From IMG/VR virus record IMGVR_UViG_3300035698_005503, positions 1 through 59,129 of that record: 59,129 nt of DNA, one strand, 5' to 3'. This stretch comes from a virus. The notes below the pieces were generated by a model that searched no databases, was not told the DNA's origin, and saw only the letters and a program-made list of their open reading frames with translations. A program made the translations under genes and the position numbers. Positions 7,546 through 14,968 of the stretch are shown one piece after another (position 1 is the first letter of the stretch; every line of letters starts with the position of its first letter).

Positions 7546-7612
7546 AATTTCTCCCTAATAATAGGATTACTGCTATAATAAGTGCAACAGCCATGATAAG
7601 TGAATTAGGCAT
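7529..7612 (-). CDS. Candidate 27-residue membrane microprotein
   Basis: A short ORF starting MPNSLIMAVALIIAVILLLG and ending RNYETIS. It is almost entirely one hydrophobic helix with a basic residue after it, the layout of phage membrane microproteins. It fills the gap between ligase (stop at 7625) and the 7545 gene, which it overlaps by 17 nt. No good ribosome site is seen ahead of its ATG (CTGATG follows the ligase stop), so translation is uncertain. Confidence 0.35.
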   Translation of the reverse strand: MPNSLIMAVALIIAVILLLGRNYETIS

Positions 7613-7624
7613 CAGATTTTCGGT

Positions 7625-8764
7625 TCAGCTTTCATTAGGTCTACCCCTATAGTAACGGGCTTCCTTAGGAACTCCATCGCGTGAGAGTTCCCGATATTTG
7701 AATGTCACGCGCATACCTCTTGGAAAATCTTTTGCCTCAATGAACTCAGGGCACTCGGTCTCAGGGAAAGCACAAGCCCAAGACTCAACAGTCTTAAATC
7801 TTTGACCGAACCCACCGTCGATTAAAACATTTTTAATGAATTGAAGCTCCCGCTCGGCATGGGTGAACCCACTAAGCTCAAGAACCTTACCGTTGTCAAG
7901 TCTAAGAATCAATGCTCCCATCTTGCCAAGAAGCTTTGATCCCTTATCTGTTTCCCTTCCAGTCACATACCCGATGACTGTCCCCTCCATATCCTCTGAT
8001 GGTTTCATCTTAAGTAGATAGTTGACACGATAAGGTATCCATTTGTAGTCAGGTTGAATGAGTATAGCTCCCTCACCCTTATTATCTAGTACAGCATGAT
8101 AGAAATGATTTGCTGTATCAATAGCATCACTATTCTTATAAGGCAAAGGTGTCTGCCTTATGGGTTGGAAAACTTCGTTCTCATACTTACGCATGAAAGG
8201 ATAGGCATACCGTATAGGTGAGCCGTCTCCGAAATGATTAAACAATTGATCTGTATCAAAGGCTCCCTCATTCTCCATGATATTGATCCGCGTTCTAATC
8301 CAAGCAGGGATGCCCTTGAATGTCTTCTTATAGTTCGTTGTGTTAATTATGCCATTCTCGAAGATGACATCATACGAAAGAAGCCCAATAGCTTTGAAGG
8401 ACACTTTGCCCCAATCGAAATCATCAGGTACATGCTGTTTGATGATTGAAGATAGCTCTTGAAACTGCTTACGCCCCATCCACAATTCACCGTCGCATGG
8501 GAACGGAGGAAGTTTAGCTAACCACCATCTCGGAGGAAATAATACATTACCATACTGAGTCCATAGACCTGTTGCTCTCTGTCTATCTACAAATCTTTCA
8601 TCCCCAATCATATTGGCCCAAGGAACTAGATTCTTCCAAAGACCAAAGCTGACTCCACCATCCCATATAGCGCGAACACCATCCAGCTTCTCAGAAATCC
8701 AATTACCACCAATACTGGACTTCTCAGTATAGTTCTTAGCTTTCATTACGAATTCGCGTTTCAT
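7625..8764 (-). CDS. ATP-dependent DNA ligase
   Basis: A 379-residue protein recognised as an ATP-dependent polynucleotide ligase: it seals nicks by adenylating an active-site Lys. The nucleotidyltransferase motif I K-x-D-G is present as KLDGVRAIWDGG with Lys at about residue 26. CDGELWMG fits motif III, EGAILIQPDYKW fits motif IV, and LLKMKPSEDMEGTVIGY fits motif V. A C-terminal OB-fold-like region with GKMGALILRL follows. The length suits a two-domain phage ligase without an extra DNA-binding domain. ATGA overlap with the upstream stop fixes the start. It belongs to the replication set with PolA and the primase-helicase. Confidence 0.9.
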   Translation of the reverse strand: MKREFVMKAKNYTEKSSIGGNWISEKLDGVRAIWDGGVSFGLWKNLVPWANMIGDERFVDRQRATGLWTQYGNVLFPPRWWLAKLPPFPCDGELWMGRKQFQELSSIIKQHVPDDFDWGKVSFKAIGLLSYDVIFENGIINTTNYKKTFKGIPAWIRTRINIMENEGAFDTDQLFNHFGDGSPIRYAYPFMRKYENEVFQPIRQTPLPYKNSDAIDTANHFYHAVLDNKGEGAILIQPDYKWIPYRVNYLLKMKPSEDMEGTVIGYVTGRETDKGSKLLGKMGALILRLDNGKVLELSGFTHAERELQFIKNVLIDGGFGQRFKTVESWACAFPETECPEFIEAKDFPRGMRVTFKYRELSRDGVPKEARYYRGRPNES

Positions 8765-9168
8765 TTCGTATACCCTTCTTTCCGCTCGGCGCTACGAAGT
8801 TCATAGTTAATCTTCTTACCACTGGCGATAGGCTGAACCCTATATGAGTAAGTCCTAGCCCCATACTTACTGACCAATGATTTAATGTGGATGACTTCAT
8901 CTGTCAATGTCGCATAGATGAACAATGCACCCTTTACAACCCTAAAGACTTGTTCATAGGGCACGACAGCCGCATTCACTCCTTTGAGCATGTCAGGACA
9001 GTTCGGTCCTTTCAGCCAAGCCATGATGATAGCCTTACTGATTCCACGACCACAGATGTAAAGCGAATGCTTTTTAGCCTCAGTCATTGTACCAAGGCCA
9101 CTGACTATCGCTTCAGTTATTTGGTCAACTTGATAGACACCTTCTGAACAGTATATGAGGATATTCAT
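8761..9168 (-). CDS. Hypothetical protein
   Basis: A 135-residue protein with alternating alpha/beta pattern: NILIYCSEGVYQ at the start resembles a first Rossmann-type strand and LYICGRGISKAIIMAWL a second. KGALFIYATLTDEVIHIKSLV may be a further strand-helix unit, followed by a basic beta tail. This could be a small nucleotide-binding fold, but no diagnostic motif is found. The gene overlaps ligase by ATGA and so is probably co-translated with it. Confidence 0.6.
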   Translation of the reverse strand: MNILIYCSEGVYQVDQITEAIVSGLGTMTEAKKHSLYICGRGISKAIIMAWLKGPNCPDMLKGVNAAVVPYEQVFRVVKGALFIYATLTDEVIHIKSLVSKYGARTYSYRVQPIASGKKINYELRSAERKEGYTK

Positions 9169-9170
9169 AG

Positions 9171-9392
9171 TTACATCTCAGAATTGATATTGACTACTAC
9201 TGTGAGTTCATGCTGTTGATCATAACGCAACTCAAGGATTCTTGGAAGTGATTTAGAATCACGAACCGAACACGGCTTACCGTTCCATTGAGACGATATG
9301 TCCCTTATGATAAAATCTTTGCCGCCATTCCAAGCCGCAAGAACTTCTGCCTTATTCTTGTAATCTTTTCCATATGCAGGTACGAGTGACAT
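9171..9392 (-). CDS. Hypothetical small protein
   Basis: About 73 residues from the ATG at 9392, behind AGGAGTAAGTG (the same ribosome-site context as genes at 1053, 1406 and 3002). It contains NKAEVLAAWNGGKDFIIRD, a pattern common in short phage proteins of unknown role, and a beta-rich end (HELTVVVNINSEM). The ribosome site overlaps the stop of the small zinc-finger gene upstream, so the two are coupled. Confidence 0.6.
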   Translation of the reverse strand: MSLVPAYGKDYKNKAEVLAAWNGGKDFIIRDISSQWNGKPCSVRDSKSLPRILELRYDQQHELTVVVNINSEM

Positions 9393-9398
9393 AATCAC

Positions 9399-9569
9399 TT
9401 ACTCCTCTTCACCATATTCATTATCATCAGCTTCCAACCACTTCTCGAAACAGTCTTGATCGCAGAACGGAAATCCCGATGCGTGATCATAGACATATGG
9501 TGTTCCGACAAGTATGAGACACTCACATTGAGTGCACGTCTTATGCTCCTTTGCGATATCATGCGGCAT
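9399..9569 (-). CDS. Small zinc-finger protein (56 aa)
   Basis: This short ORF has a clear zinc-finger pattern: CTQCEC near residues 12-17 and FCDQDCFEKWL near 35-45, that is C-x2-C followed 20 residues later by C-x3-C and an aromatic-rich helix. The second half resembles the FCS/YacG-type zinc ribbon in which FC-x3-CF-x2-WL caps a helix. The acidic tail ends EYGEEE. It overlaps the end of the sigma-like gene by 11 nt and its stop codon lies in the ribosome site of the next gene. Such small zinc proteins can bind nucleic acid or inhibit a host enzyme; which applies is unknown. Confidence 0.65.
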   Translation of the reverse strand: MPHDIAKEHKTCTQCECLILVGTPYVYDHASGFPFCDQDCFEKWLEADDNEYGEEE

Positions 9570-10242
9570 GTGTTGGAATCCTTTTTCTACTTATATGTGC
9601 CATTAGATAGTCCATATTCCTATCACGCATACGAGTTAGGATATTACGAACTGTTGACCAAGAACACCCAACAACAGATGCTATCTGCTTGAGTGTATAT
9701 CCATCTGCTTTCATAGTCACGCAGGTGACATCTCGTTCATCCTTACATACAATAGCTAGAAGTTCACGAACTTCCTCTTCCGATTCCAAATCATTGAATG
9801 TTTGAACTTGATACTCAGCCTTAGAGTCTAAGACCTCAGAGACACTTAGAGACTGCCACTCGAACATTCTCGGTGATAGGGAATCATTCTCTTGAGCCTT
9901 CTTGTATGCTCCCTTTGAAGCACGAACTACATGATCCCGTTGTATAAAGCGATACACCCTATTCCGCATGATAACATACAGATAGGGTGTGATGTTTTCG
10001 TTCTCAAGTTTCTCTTCCGCTTCTTCAATACCCATAACTAATCCAAAGTACGCTTCGGATAACATGTCGTCAAACGGATGAGAACAGTATGTACCATAGA
10101 TACGATATGCAATGATCTTTGCAAGTGGCATGTGTAATTCAATTAAATCAATCTTCTCCCTAGGTACGATGGTATGGTCCAGAATCTTTCCCGCTAGTCG
10201 AGCTATCTCTGCTACTGTTTCTTCATCTTCCCAGCTTGCCAT
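9559..10242 (-). CDS. RNA polymerase sigma-70-like factor
   Basis: A 227-residue protein that looks like a compact sigma-70 family factor. Region 2 is suggested by LIELHMPLAKIIAYRIYG and DDMLSEAYFGLVMGIEEAE (residues about 30-80), followed by PYLYVIMRNRVYRFIQRD, like region 2.3-2.4. Region 4 is suggested by DVTCVTMKADGYTLKQIASVVGCSWSTVRN-type residues at about 175-205, a clear helix-turn-helix. A linker of about 80 residues joins them. It could redirect host RNA polymerase to the TTGCAA-N18-TAATAY promoters. It has its own long leader with a candidate promoter and operator-like motifs. An alternative is a region-4-type DNA-binding regulator of another kind. Confidence 0.75.
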   Translation of the reverse strand: MASWEDEETVAEIARLAGKILDHTIVPREKIDLIELHMPLAKIIAYRIYGTYCSHPFDDMLSEAYFGLVMGIEEAEEKLENENITPYLYVIMRNRVYRFIQRDHVVRASKGAYKKAQENDSLSPRMFEWQSLSVSEVLDSKAEYQVQTFNDLESEEEVRELLAIVCKDERDVTCVTMKADGYTLKQIASVVGCSWSTVRNILTRMRDRNMDYLMAHISRKRIPTHAA

Positions 10243-10256
10243 CTCTAAGTCCTTTT

Positions 10257-10424
10257 GATATTGATTCCAAATCCGAACTGCCTGAATGATTTGATCTCTT
10301 ATGTTTTGAAACCGGAACGTAAACCCTTACCTTATACTATAGTGCGAAAAACGTAAAATACAAGCAGGTTTTTGCATTATTATCAAAAATAATTCCTAAC
10401 CATGATTTGATTTGGAATCATAAA
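10257..10424 (-). promoter_or_regulatory. Promoter/operator region of sigma-like gene
   Basis: This leader contains a candidate leftward promoter: TTGTAT (complement of 10358-10363), a 16-bp spacer, and TATAGT (complement of 10336-10341). It is flanked by degenerate copies of the GATTTGATTC/GAATCAAATC operator: TTGATTCCAAATC at about 10261-10273 and GATTTGATTTGGAATCA at 10404-10420. No ORF was found in 10243-10417. Confidence 0.5.
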
Positions 10425-10906
10425 CACCCAAAACCTGTTGGCTCTATTCGATGTAAGATATAATACTTCTTTACTTCCATAGTTATTTCTTCAACAGAAT
10501 AAATCTTTCCTATTGGGTCATACACCTTCCCGTCTATGTCAAAGGCAATACAATGACCCACACCACATGACTCACCCGTGATCAGACCACGCATACCTAT
10601 ACACATATGATTCAGCCTATAGGTGGCATATGGATATGTGTATATTGGACGCGGCTTAGATTCAGGATCACTTGTAATGAATGGGTAAGCTGTAAGAGTA
10701 ACTAGATAATGATTAAGTACGTAACATACGTCAATGATTTCCTCCATGTGTATGCTTCTGAACTGGCGGTGGTCATCGAACTGGGGCCACATTATTTCCA
10801 TTCCGTCGTGCCCTATCATACCAGCTAATATATCAGGCTCTATGCCTAACATCATAGATGCACTATACAGAACGCACTGAGGTTTGGGTGCTTTAAGGAG
10901 CTTCAT
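10418..10906 (-). CDS. Papain-like cysteine peptidase family protein
   Basis: About 162 residues, starting at the ATG at 10906 with AGGTG ahead of it. The order of a papain/C39-like cysteine peptidase is visible: KPQCVLYSASMML near the N-terminus supplies Gln and the nucleophile Cys at the head of a helix, GHCIAFDIDGKVYDPIGK near residue 125 supplies the His strand, and the Asp of YDP completes the triad. The protein is short and lacks a signal or membrane segment, so it would act in the cytosol. A host-takeover or maturation role is possible but unproven; a transglutaminase-like fold is the alternative. Confidence 0.6.
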   Translation of the reverse strand: MKLLKAPKPQCVLYSASMMLGIEPDILAGMIGHDGMEIMWPQFDDHRQFRSIHMEEIIDVCYVLNHYLVTLTAYPFITSDPESKPRPIYTYPYATYRLNHMCIGMRGLITGESCGVGHCIAFDIDGKVYDPIGKIYSVEEITMEVKKYYILHRIEPTGFGCL

Positions 10907-11255
10907 GGTAATCACCTACAGGAGTATCACCTGTTGATTTCTGTAGCGTTCGCATCTCTACTGCATTCCCCTCATTTCTTGCGGCATCAATACCGTACCA
11001 CATCCCATTAGAGACACCTAAATCAATATAGACGACAGTTTTCTTGGCTACAGTACGCCATGCCAAACCTGCCTTAATACCAAGTTCCCTTTCCTCAAGG
11101 ATATCGTCATTAAGGACACCCTCTTGAGTGTACAGCAAGTGACTTGCCATAGGTGACTCACCTCTGAGTAAGCAGTCACGAACACAAGCACGGGCATATT
11201 TGACGTTAGCTTCAACGTCCCCAGCATATGGGCTTTCAAGGATTACTAAAATCAT
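10893..11255 (-). CDS. DUF4406/DUF7768-like nucleoside 2-deoxyribosyltransferase-fold protein
   Basis: About 120 residues; the ATG at 11255 has GAGGG at a proper distance. It matches the common phage family with a nucleoside 2-deoxyribosyltransferase-type fold: LVILESPYAGDVEANVKYAR opens like the SPY motif, SPMASHLLYTQ follows, then EERELGIKAGL, a hydrophobic strand (TVVYIDLGVSNGMWYGI) and AARNEGN. The Glu of EERE and the S-x-GM-x-x-I segment are where the catalytic residues of the fold lie. It may salvage or remodel nucleosides, fitting the dNTP-supply theme with the kinase gene. Substrate unknown. Confidence 0.7.
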   Translation of the reverse strand: MILVILESPYAGDVEANVKYARACVRDCLLRGESPMASHLLYTQEGVLNDDILEERELGIKAGLAWRTVAKKTVVYIDLGVSNGMWYGIDAARNEGNAVEMRTLQKSTGDTPVGDYHEAP

Positions 11256-11659
11256 ATACATACCCTCTTAGTAAGTAAGAACCATAGTCTCTTGAAGAAG
11301 CCCATGCTTCTTATACTCATAATATCCAAGTTCAAAGTAATAATATTCTCTGCTTGTTTAACCATTATTTGGTTTTGATTTCTAAATGCCTCGAAAGGTA
11401 GTCCAAGTATCTTTTGTGCATCTTTGCACATACCTAAGCATACATAGCCACCATCGCTCGATACGAATTCTTCTAATTCAACTAACTCTATAGCAGTTGT
11501 CGCTTCCTCGAAGAGTATATCCCCAAAATGATCCATCTTTTTGTTATAATATTCTGGTTGTATTGTGTAGCTCATGCTATTAGGATTTGAAATCTTAATA
11601 AAACCATCTTTGTGTTCAACGTCGATAAATGTGATGCCTGTGACAACTCGCTTTTTCAT
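11252..11659 (-). CDS. Hypothetical protein
   Basis: A 135-residue protein without a recognised domain. It begins KKRVVTGITFIDVEHKDG, beta-rich, and ends with a basic aromatic helix (FFKRLWFLLTKRVCI) that could sit on the membrane surface. The middle holds GGYVCLGMCKDAQKILGLP. It overlaps both neighbours by 4-8 nt within the segment that also encodes the DUF3326 and AdoMetDC-like proteins, so it may belong to the same functional set, but that is only proximity. Confidence 0.6.
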   Translation of the reverse strand: MKKRVVTGITFIDVEHKDGFIKISNPNSMSYTIQPEYYNKKMDHFGDILFEEATTAIELVELEEFVSSDGGYVCLGMCKDAQKILGLPFEAFRNQNQIMVKQAENIITLNLDIMSIRSMGFFKRLWFLLTKRVCI

Positions 11660-11838
11660 GATTTACCTCTGCAATCAGAACACCCAGAACATTTAATCCC
11701 ATTAGGTAGAACCCTGTAGCCTGAGCAAAGAACTTCCTTAGAATCATCAGCTACCTGCTTAATGAGTTCCCTTAGTGCCTTAGACCCTTTAACTACAGTA
11801 TACCCTTCTCTTTGTAAGATTTCTGTGACCTCATTCAT
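11656..11838 (-). CDS. Small Cys-rich protein
   Basis: A 60-residue protein ending in IKCSGCSDCRGKS, with one more Cys in EVLCSGYRVLPNG. The C-x2-C-x2-C cluster at the extreme C-terminus could bind zinc or an iron-sulfur centre together with the upstream Cys. The N-terminal half is helical (NEVTEILQREGYTVVKGSKA). It lies directly behind and overlaps the DUF3326 gene by 4 nt. Confidence 0.6.
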   Translation of the reverse strand: MNEVTEILQREGYTVVKGSKALRELIKQVADDSKEVLCSGYRVLPNGIKCSGCSDCRGKS

Positions 11839-12833
11839 GATTCACTCCGGTATCTCACAGACTCAAAGGTAACTCCAGCGGCCAAGCAGGAAACAATCCC
11901 AGCCGCTTCGAGATAGTTCTCGACATATAAAATCCTATTATCATGATAAGATAAGACAGTTCTATTTTCCCTAACTGCTATTATCGGAATCCCTGCTTCC
12001 AAACAAGCTATGTGCGGACGTCCCACACAACCTGTTGGCGTTATCAGTGCCGACACAGTGGCCCTGCCCATACCACCCCCGAAAAGAAGCACACGTGGGG
12101 CACGATGCAGGCCTTTGAGTATACAATGAATATAACAGCTTGAACACACCTCAGCCGCCTTGCGGGGATCAACAACCTCGTTATACAGGATTGTGAATAG
12201 CTTTTTATTTGCTTTTGTAGACATAGATTCAATGGGTGCATGGGCCACAGGTTTGTCAAGTTGTGAGGCTATGTCACGCGATACTATTGCCTCAATTCCA
12301 CCCCATGGATTTGTTGAATTTATTGGACTGCGGAAATATGCTAGTGCAGCATTCTCTGAAACTTGAATTGGGGATGCCACAGCCAATGCATCAAACGAAT
12401 AAGGACGAACCTGCTCACATAATGAAGTGATTCCACTGGCTTCCCCAGTAGCTACCCCATCTTCAACCCATCCAGTCATCACCAATGGTTCATTCAGTAC
12501 AACTATATCATAATTTCCACCGATGGTAGCTCTGGCGGCGTTGATCGCATTCTCCGTCTCTGGCTTGAGCGGCGGATTCACAGCCACCAGCACCCTGTTT
12601 GATTGAATCTCTTGCAGTTCAATTCCTCCCTCAAGGAATCGGTCAAGTAGACTGCCTTCCACATATAGTGCATTTTCCGGCATCTCATTGATGTCACTGG
12701 CATTGACAACATTTGGATGTAAAATCAATTTATCACAGCATTGAGCAATCAGCTTTGCGGCAGGAGTAGCATCTCCTGCATGACCACCAATAGTGCATCC
12801 TAGACCTGTCGGAATGATAAAAGCAATATTCAT
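11835..12833 (-). CDS. DUF3326 family protein
   Basis: A 332-residue protein that I recognise as DUF3326, a family of cellular proteins (notably cyanobacteria and plant plastids) with no known reaction. Family-like blocks seen: IAFIIPTGLGCTIGGHAGDA at the N-terminus, HPNVVNASDINEMPENALYVEG near 40-60, NPWGGIEAIVSR with HAPIES near 175-205, VVDPRKAAEVCSSCYIHCIL near 220-240, and TPTGCVGRPHIACLEAGIPI with AVREN near 265-295. It is full length and intact. Its gene overlaps that of the AdoMetDC-like protein by 4 nt, implying linked function. As a phage gene it would be an auxiliary metabolic gene acquired from a host. The reaction remains unknown. Confidence 0.8.
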   Translation of the reverse strand: MNIAFIIPTGLGCTIGGHAGDATPAAKLIAQCCDKLILHPNVVNASDINEMPENALYVEGSLLDRFLEGGIELQEIQSNRVLVAVNPPLKPETENAINAARATIGGNYDIVVLNEPLVMTGWVEDGVATGEASGITSLCEQVRPYSFDALAVASPIQVSENAALAYFRSPINSTNPWGGIEAIVSRDIASQLDKPVAHAPIESMSTKANKKLFTILYNEVVDPRKAAEVCSSCYIHCILKGLHRAPRVLLFGGGMGRATVSALITPTGCVGRPHIACLEAGIPIIAVRENRTVLSYHDNRILYVENYLEAAGIVSCLAAGVTFESVRYRSES

Positions 12834-13204
12834 TTCCTGAATACCTCTACTTCTTGGACAATAATACCGTGAAAAGTTTTGATAGCGAAATCTTTAATCA
12901 TTTGGGAATTGAAATCATCACAGGAAAAGATGTTTATGTAAACATTATGTAGAACATCGAGAGTATGTATTGTAATATTGCTTACAAGAAGAAATTGAAC
13001 AGCACTACACCCCTTCCACCTATCGTCGGCGGCTTCATACTCCGTGGGCCTACCAGCATAATCCCAGAAATGAAGGTCAGCGACATCAACACCAAGTTTC
13101 TTGCAAAGTGTAACAAGGAATGCCTCGATCTTCTCCCTGTTGTCATAAGTAGTTGGGTCACAGGCATGAAGATCCAGTATCAACTCTTTTCCATATGTAT
13201 TCAT
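12830..13204 (-). CDS. S-adenosylmethionine decarboxylase-like protein (SpeD family)
   Basis: A 124-residue protein of the prokaryotic AdoMet decarboxylase length and layout. The processing region reads GCSAVQFLLVSNITIHTLD (about 65-83), aligning with the ESH-x-x-IHT segment of SpeD/SpeH. The Ser that becomes the pyruvoyl group (S75) and IHT are kept, but the preceding Glu is Val and the next His is Asn. NIFSCDD near 91-97 aligns with the FTCG segment that carries a catalytic Cys. The family makes decarboxylated AdoMet for spermidine; diverged homologues can decarboxylate ornithine or arginine. So polyamine-related chemistry is likely, and the substrate open. It overlaps DUF3326 by ATGA. Confidence 0.65.
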   Translation of the reverse strand: MNTYGKELILDLHACDPTTYDNREKIEAFLVTLCKKLGVDVADLHFWDYAGRPTEYEAADDRWKGCSAVQFLLVSNITIHTLDVLHNVYINIFSCDDFNSQMIKDFAIKTFHGIIVQEVEVFRK

Positions 13205-13392
13205 TTGATTCCAGTGCCCTTATTGGATGCCTCGATAATGGCCATCAATTCTTCATAGGTCATGCGGCCTTGTCGTTCTTGACAGATAGGGTCGTTGCAA
13301 GTACAATGAGGCTTGCTTTGCTTTCCATGACAGCGATGTTCCCAATGCCCACGCACATCACAACCACCACATATATGTGTGAGTTTACTCAC
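13201..13392 (-). CDS. Small zinc-binding protein
   Basis: A 63-residue protein starting at GTG (13392), chosen because GGAG precedes it and the GTG overlaps the upstream TGA. It is rich in Cys and His: CGGCDVRGHWEHRCHG followed by HCTCNDPICQERQG, enough ligands for one or two zinc ions. The C-terminus is a short acidic helix (TYEELMAIIEASN). Likely a nucleic-acid or protein adaptor; no family named. Confidence 0.6.
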   Translation of the reverse strand: MSKLTHICGGCDVRGHWEHRCHGKQSKPHCTCNDPICQERQGRMTYEELMAIIEASNKGTGIK

Positions 13393-13634
13393 TGCTTATC
13401 TCCTCGTTCTTTGCTAACTTGCACAGCAGAGAACGATCGGTCTCCGCGTCCAGTCGGCTGTACGGTCATGTGATCAAACCCCATTCGACGGCCAAGTTCG
13501 GCCCATGCGTCGTTCGCGTTCTCCTGCGGAGATCGTGACGGACGGCCACCGAAAACCATGTACGGGACCGGCTTGCACGCCTCCATAATCTTGTCCAAGT
13601 CCTCTTGCGTCATCTCGTACTCTTTGCGTTCCAT
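13389..13634 (-). CDS. Conserved small phage protein
   Basis: An 81-residue protein of a type I know from many phages: TQEDLDKIMEACKPVPYMVFGG, then a Ser/Pro-rich bend, ENANDAWAELGRRMGFDHMTVQP and a C-terminal FSAVQ. Function is not known. The start has AAGGGA ahead of it. The gene is G/C-richer than its neighbours, like the coat gene group. It overlaps the next gene by GTGA. Confidence 0.65.
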   Translation of the reverse strand: MERKEYEMTQEDLDKIMEACKPVPYMVFGGRPSRSPQENANDAWAELGRRMGFDHMTVQPTGRGDRSFSAVQVSKERGDKQ

Positions 13635-13676
13635 AGCTTTTCCCTTTCGCTTCGGATGCCCGGCGTTGTCATCATC

Positions 13677-13817
13677 TTAAGTATTTGAGAAATCCAGACC
13701 ATACGCGACTAGTGCAATCCCTACAGCTGGATACAGGCCAAATGCATGTATAGTAATGATGATTCCAATCAACCATATCATGCGCCCTATATTTATCATG
13801 TTTGATTTTTTTGTCAT
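13677..13817 (-). CDS. Small two-helix membrane protein
   Basis: A 46-residue protein beginning MTKKSNMINIG and consisting mainly of one or two membrane helices (MIWLIGIIITIHAFGL and YPAVGIALVAYGL). The ATG at 13817 overlaps the upstream TAA as TAATG, so translation is coupled; a longer start at 13883 would lie wholly inside the neighbour. Possibly a membrane effector; no lysis motif is seen. Confidence 0.5.
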   Translation of the reverse strand: MTKKSNMINIGRMIWLIGIIITIHAFGLYPAVGIALVAYGLDFSNT

Positions 13818-14026
13818 TAGGTGATGTCCATTATGCTCGCTTTTTGAAGCGCTTTGATTAGATTTTCCGAGTTTACAATGCAAAGAATTGAGTGTTCATT
13901 GTCAGCACTGTCTACCAATAAATGTACCATCTTACGACGCAACCCTTTATCATTAGGTGACACTTGTATACTTGCATTTGACCCATTAGCAGGCGTCGTT
14001 GCTTCGACAGTTGTGCTAGTTAGCAT
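13817..14026 (-). CDS. Hypothetical small protein
   Basis: A 69-residue protein with a Thr/Ser-rich N-terminus (TSTTVEATTPANGSNASIQ) and a soluble alpha/beta-like C-terminal half (HSILCIVNSENLIKALQKAS). No ribosome site stands out, and it overlaps the upstream gene by 11 nt, so re-initiation is likely. No function assigned. Confidence 0.5.
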   Translation of the reverse strand: MLTSTTVEATTPANGSNASIQVSPNDKGLRRKMVHLLVDSADNEHSILCIVNSENLIKALQKASIMDIT

Positions 14027-14231
14027 TGTCTTGTTTCTTCATGTGGCAATCCTGCACGGCCTTACCGCTACCGCAGGGACAGAGTTGACCATTGATCATT
14101 CGGGTACTGCCAGTCTCACGAAGTTGCTCACGTTGCATGGCAAACAAATTTGACTCTTGGACAGTTATATGCTGTGCCAGAAAATCAAGCATTTCATTGG
14201 ACGGTCTTATGTCACCTGTTTCACAATTCAT
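14016..14231 (-). CDS. SEC-C motif zinc protein
   Basis: A 71-residue protein with a good ribosome site (AAGGAGAAATC). The C-terminal CPCGSGKAVQDCHMK is the SEC-C motif found at the end of SecA (C-x-C-x8-C-H), which binds one zinc and contacts SecB or ribosomes. The N-terminal part is a plain helix (NEMLDFLAQHITVQESNLFAM). A phage SEC-C mini-protein could compete for a host partner; that is inference. The motif itself is unmistakable. Confidence 0.75.
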   Translation of the reverse strand: MNCETGDIRPSNEMLDFLAQHITVQESNLFAMQREQLRETGSTRMINGQLCPCGSGKAVQDCHMKKQDNAN

Positions 14232-14273
14232 GATTTCTCCTTAGCGTCTTAGATAGTTGACTCGGCATTAGCA

Positions 14274-14474
14274 TTATCTTCCTACAAGTGAAAGCAGTCT
14301 TGCTGAGTTAGGATTACTTCTAATGGGTGAGTGATCCGACATACTATGATTAACAATATAATGTAACTCCTGTAGGATTTCTCTTTCCTTTTCAGTCCAC
14401 CTACCATTCTGAATCATATATGCTGGGCAATCTACCCGAGTATGTCCATGTATTCCACACCACCCACATTTCAT
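14274..14474 (-). CDS. CCHC zinc-knuckle protein
   Basis: A 66-residue protein beginning KCGWCGIHGHTRVDCPAY, an exact C-x2-C-x4-H-x4-C zinc knuckle, the retroviral nucleocapsid type that binds single-stranded nucleic acid. The remainder is helical (WTEKEREILQELHYIVNH). A strong AGGAGG site and an ATGA overlap with the NYN gene set its start. It probably binds RNA or ssDNA, perhaps with the NYN protein encoded just upstream. Confidence 0.7.
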   Translation of the reverse strand: MKCGWCGIHGHTRVDCPAYMIQNGRWTEKEREILQELHYIVNHSMSDHSPIRSNPNSARLLSLVGR

Positions 14475-14968
14475 AAGTCTACCTCCTGGACACCCACCAA
14501 TAGCGACGGTGGAATCTCAATACTTTTCGAGGCAATGTTGATTAAATCACTTGAGATATTACAGGCAAGAATGACTACTTCAATGCCCCTCTCAACCAGC
14601 AGTTCAACAAGTGGTGCGAAATCACCATCTGCAGAACCCAATACAACCATGTCAAGTCTCTCTGATGCTCTGATAATATCTACAGCAATACCGACATCCC
14701 AATCTGCCTTAGCTGTCTGCCCACCCTCAGGATTTTCATAAATTTTGACATCCTTGTACTTTGCTCGGAATCCTATGTGTTGCAGAGCACAGATGAACTT
14801 CTGTGCCTGTTTCCCATGTTGAGCACCATATGCTACAGCGGTAGTGATTTCGCCCAAGTCAGCAACAAAGTCCCAAAAGGCTTTGTAATCGAGCTTCCTA
14901 CTGTCATACTTTGTCTGTAGCGTGTAGTACAGATTAGACACGTCCATGAAAAGACCAATTCGTTTCAT
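14471..14968 (-). CDS. NYN/LabA-like PIN-fold ribonuclease
   Basis: A 165-residue NYN-domain protein (DUF88/LabA-like, PIN-like fold). Acidic residues expected at the metal site are visible: GLFMDVSNLY (D9, N12), KADWDVGIAVDI (about 88-97) and VLGSADGDFAPLVELL (D114, D116). The closing VVILACNISSDLINIAS is also typical. Family members are metal-dependent RNases or RNA-binding proteins. It is the full length for a single domain. Overlaps with a zinc-knuckle protein and a VRR-NUC nuclease suggest a nucleic-acid processing cluster. Confidence 0.85.
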   Translation of the reverse strand: MKRIGLFMDVSNLYYTLQTKYDSRKLDYKAFWDFVADLGEITTAVAYGAQHGKQAQKFICALQHIGFRAKYKDVKIYENPEGGQTAKADWDVGIAVDIIRASERLDMVVLGSADGDFAPLVELLVERGIEVVILACNISSDLINIASKSIEIPPSLLVGVQEVDL

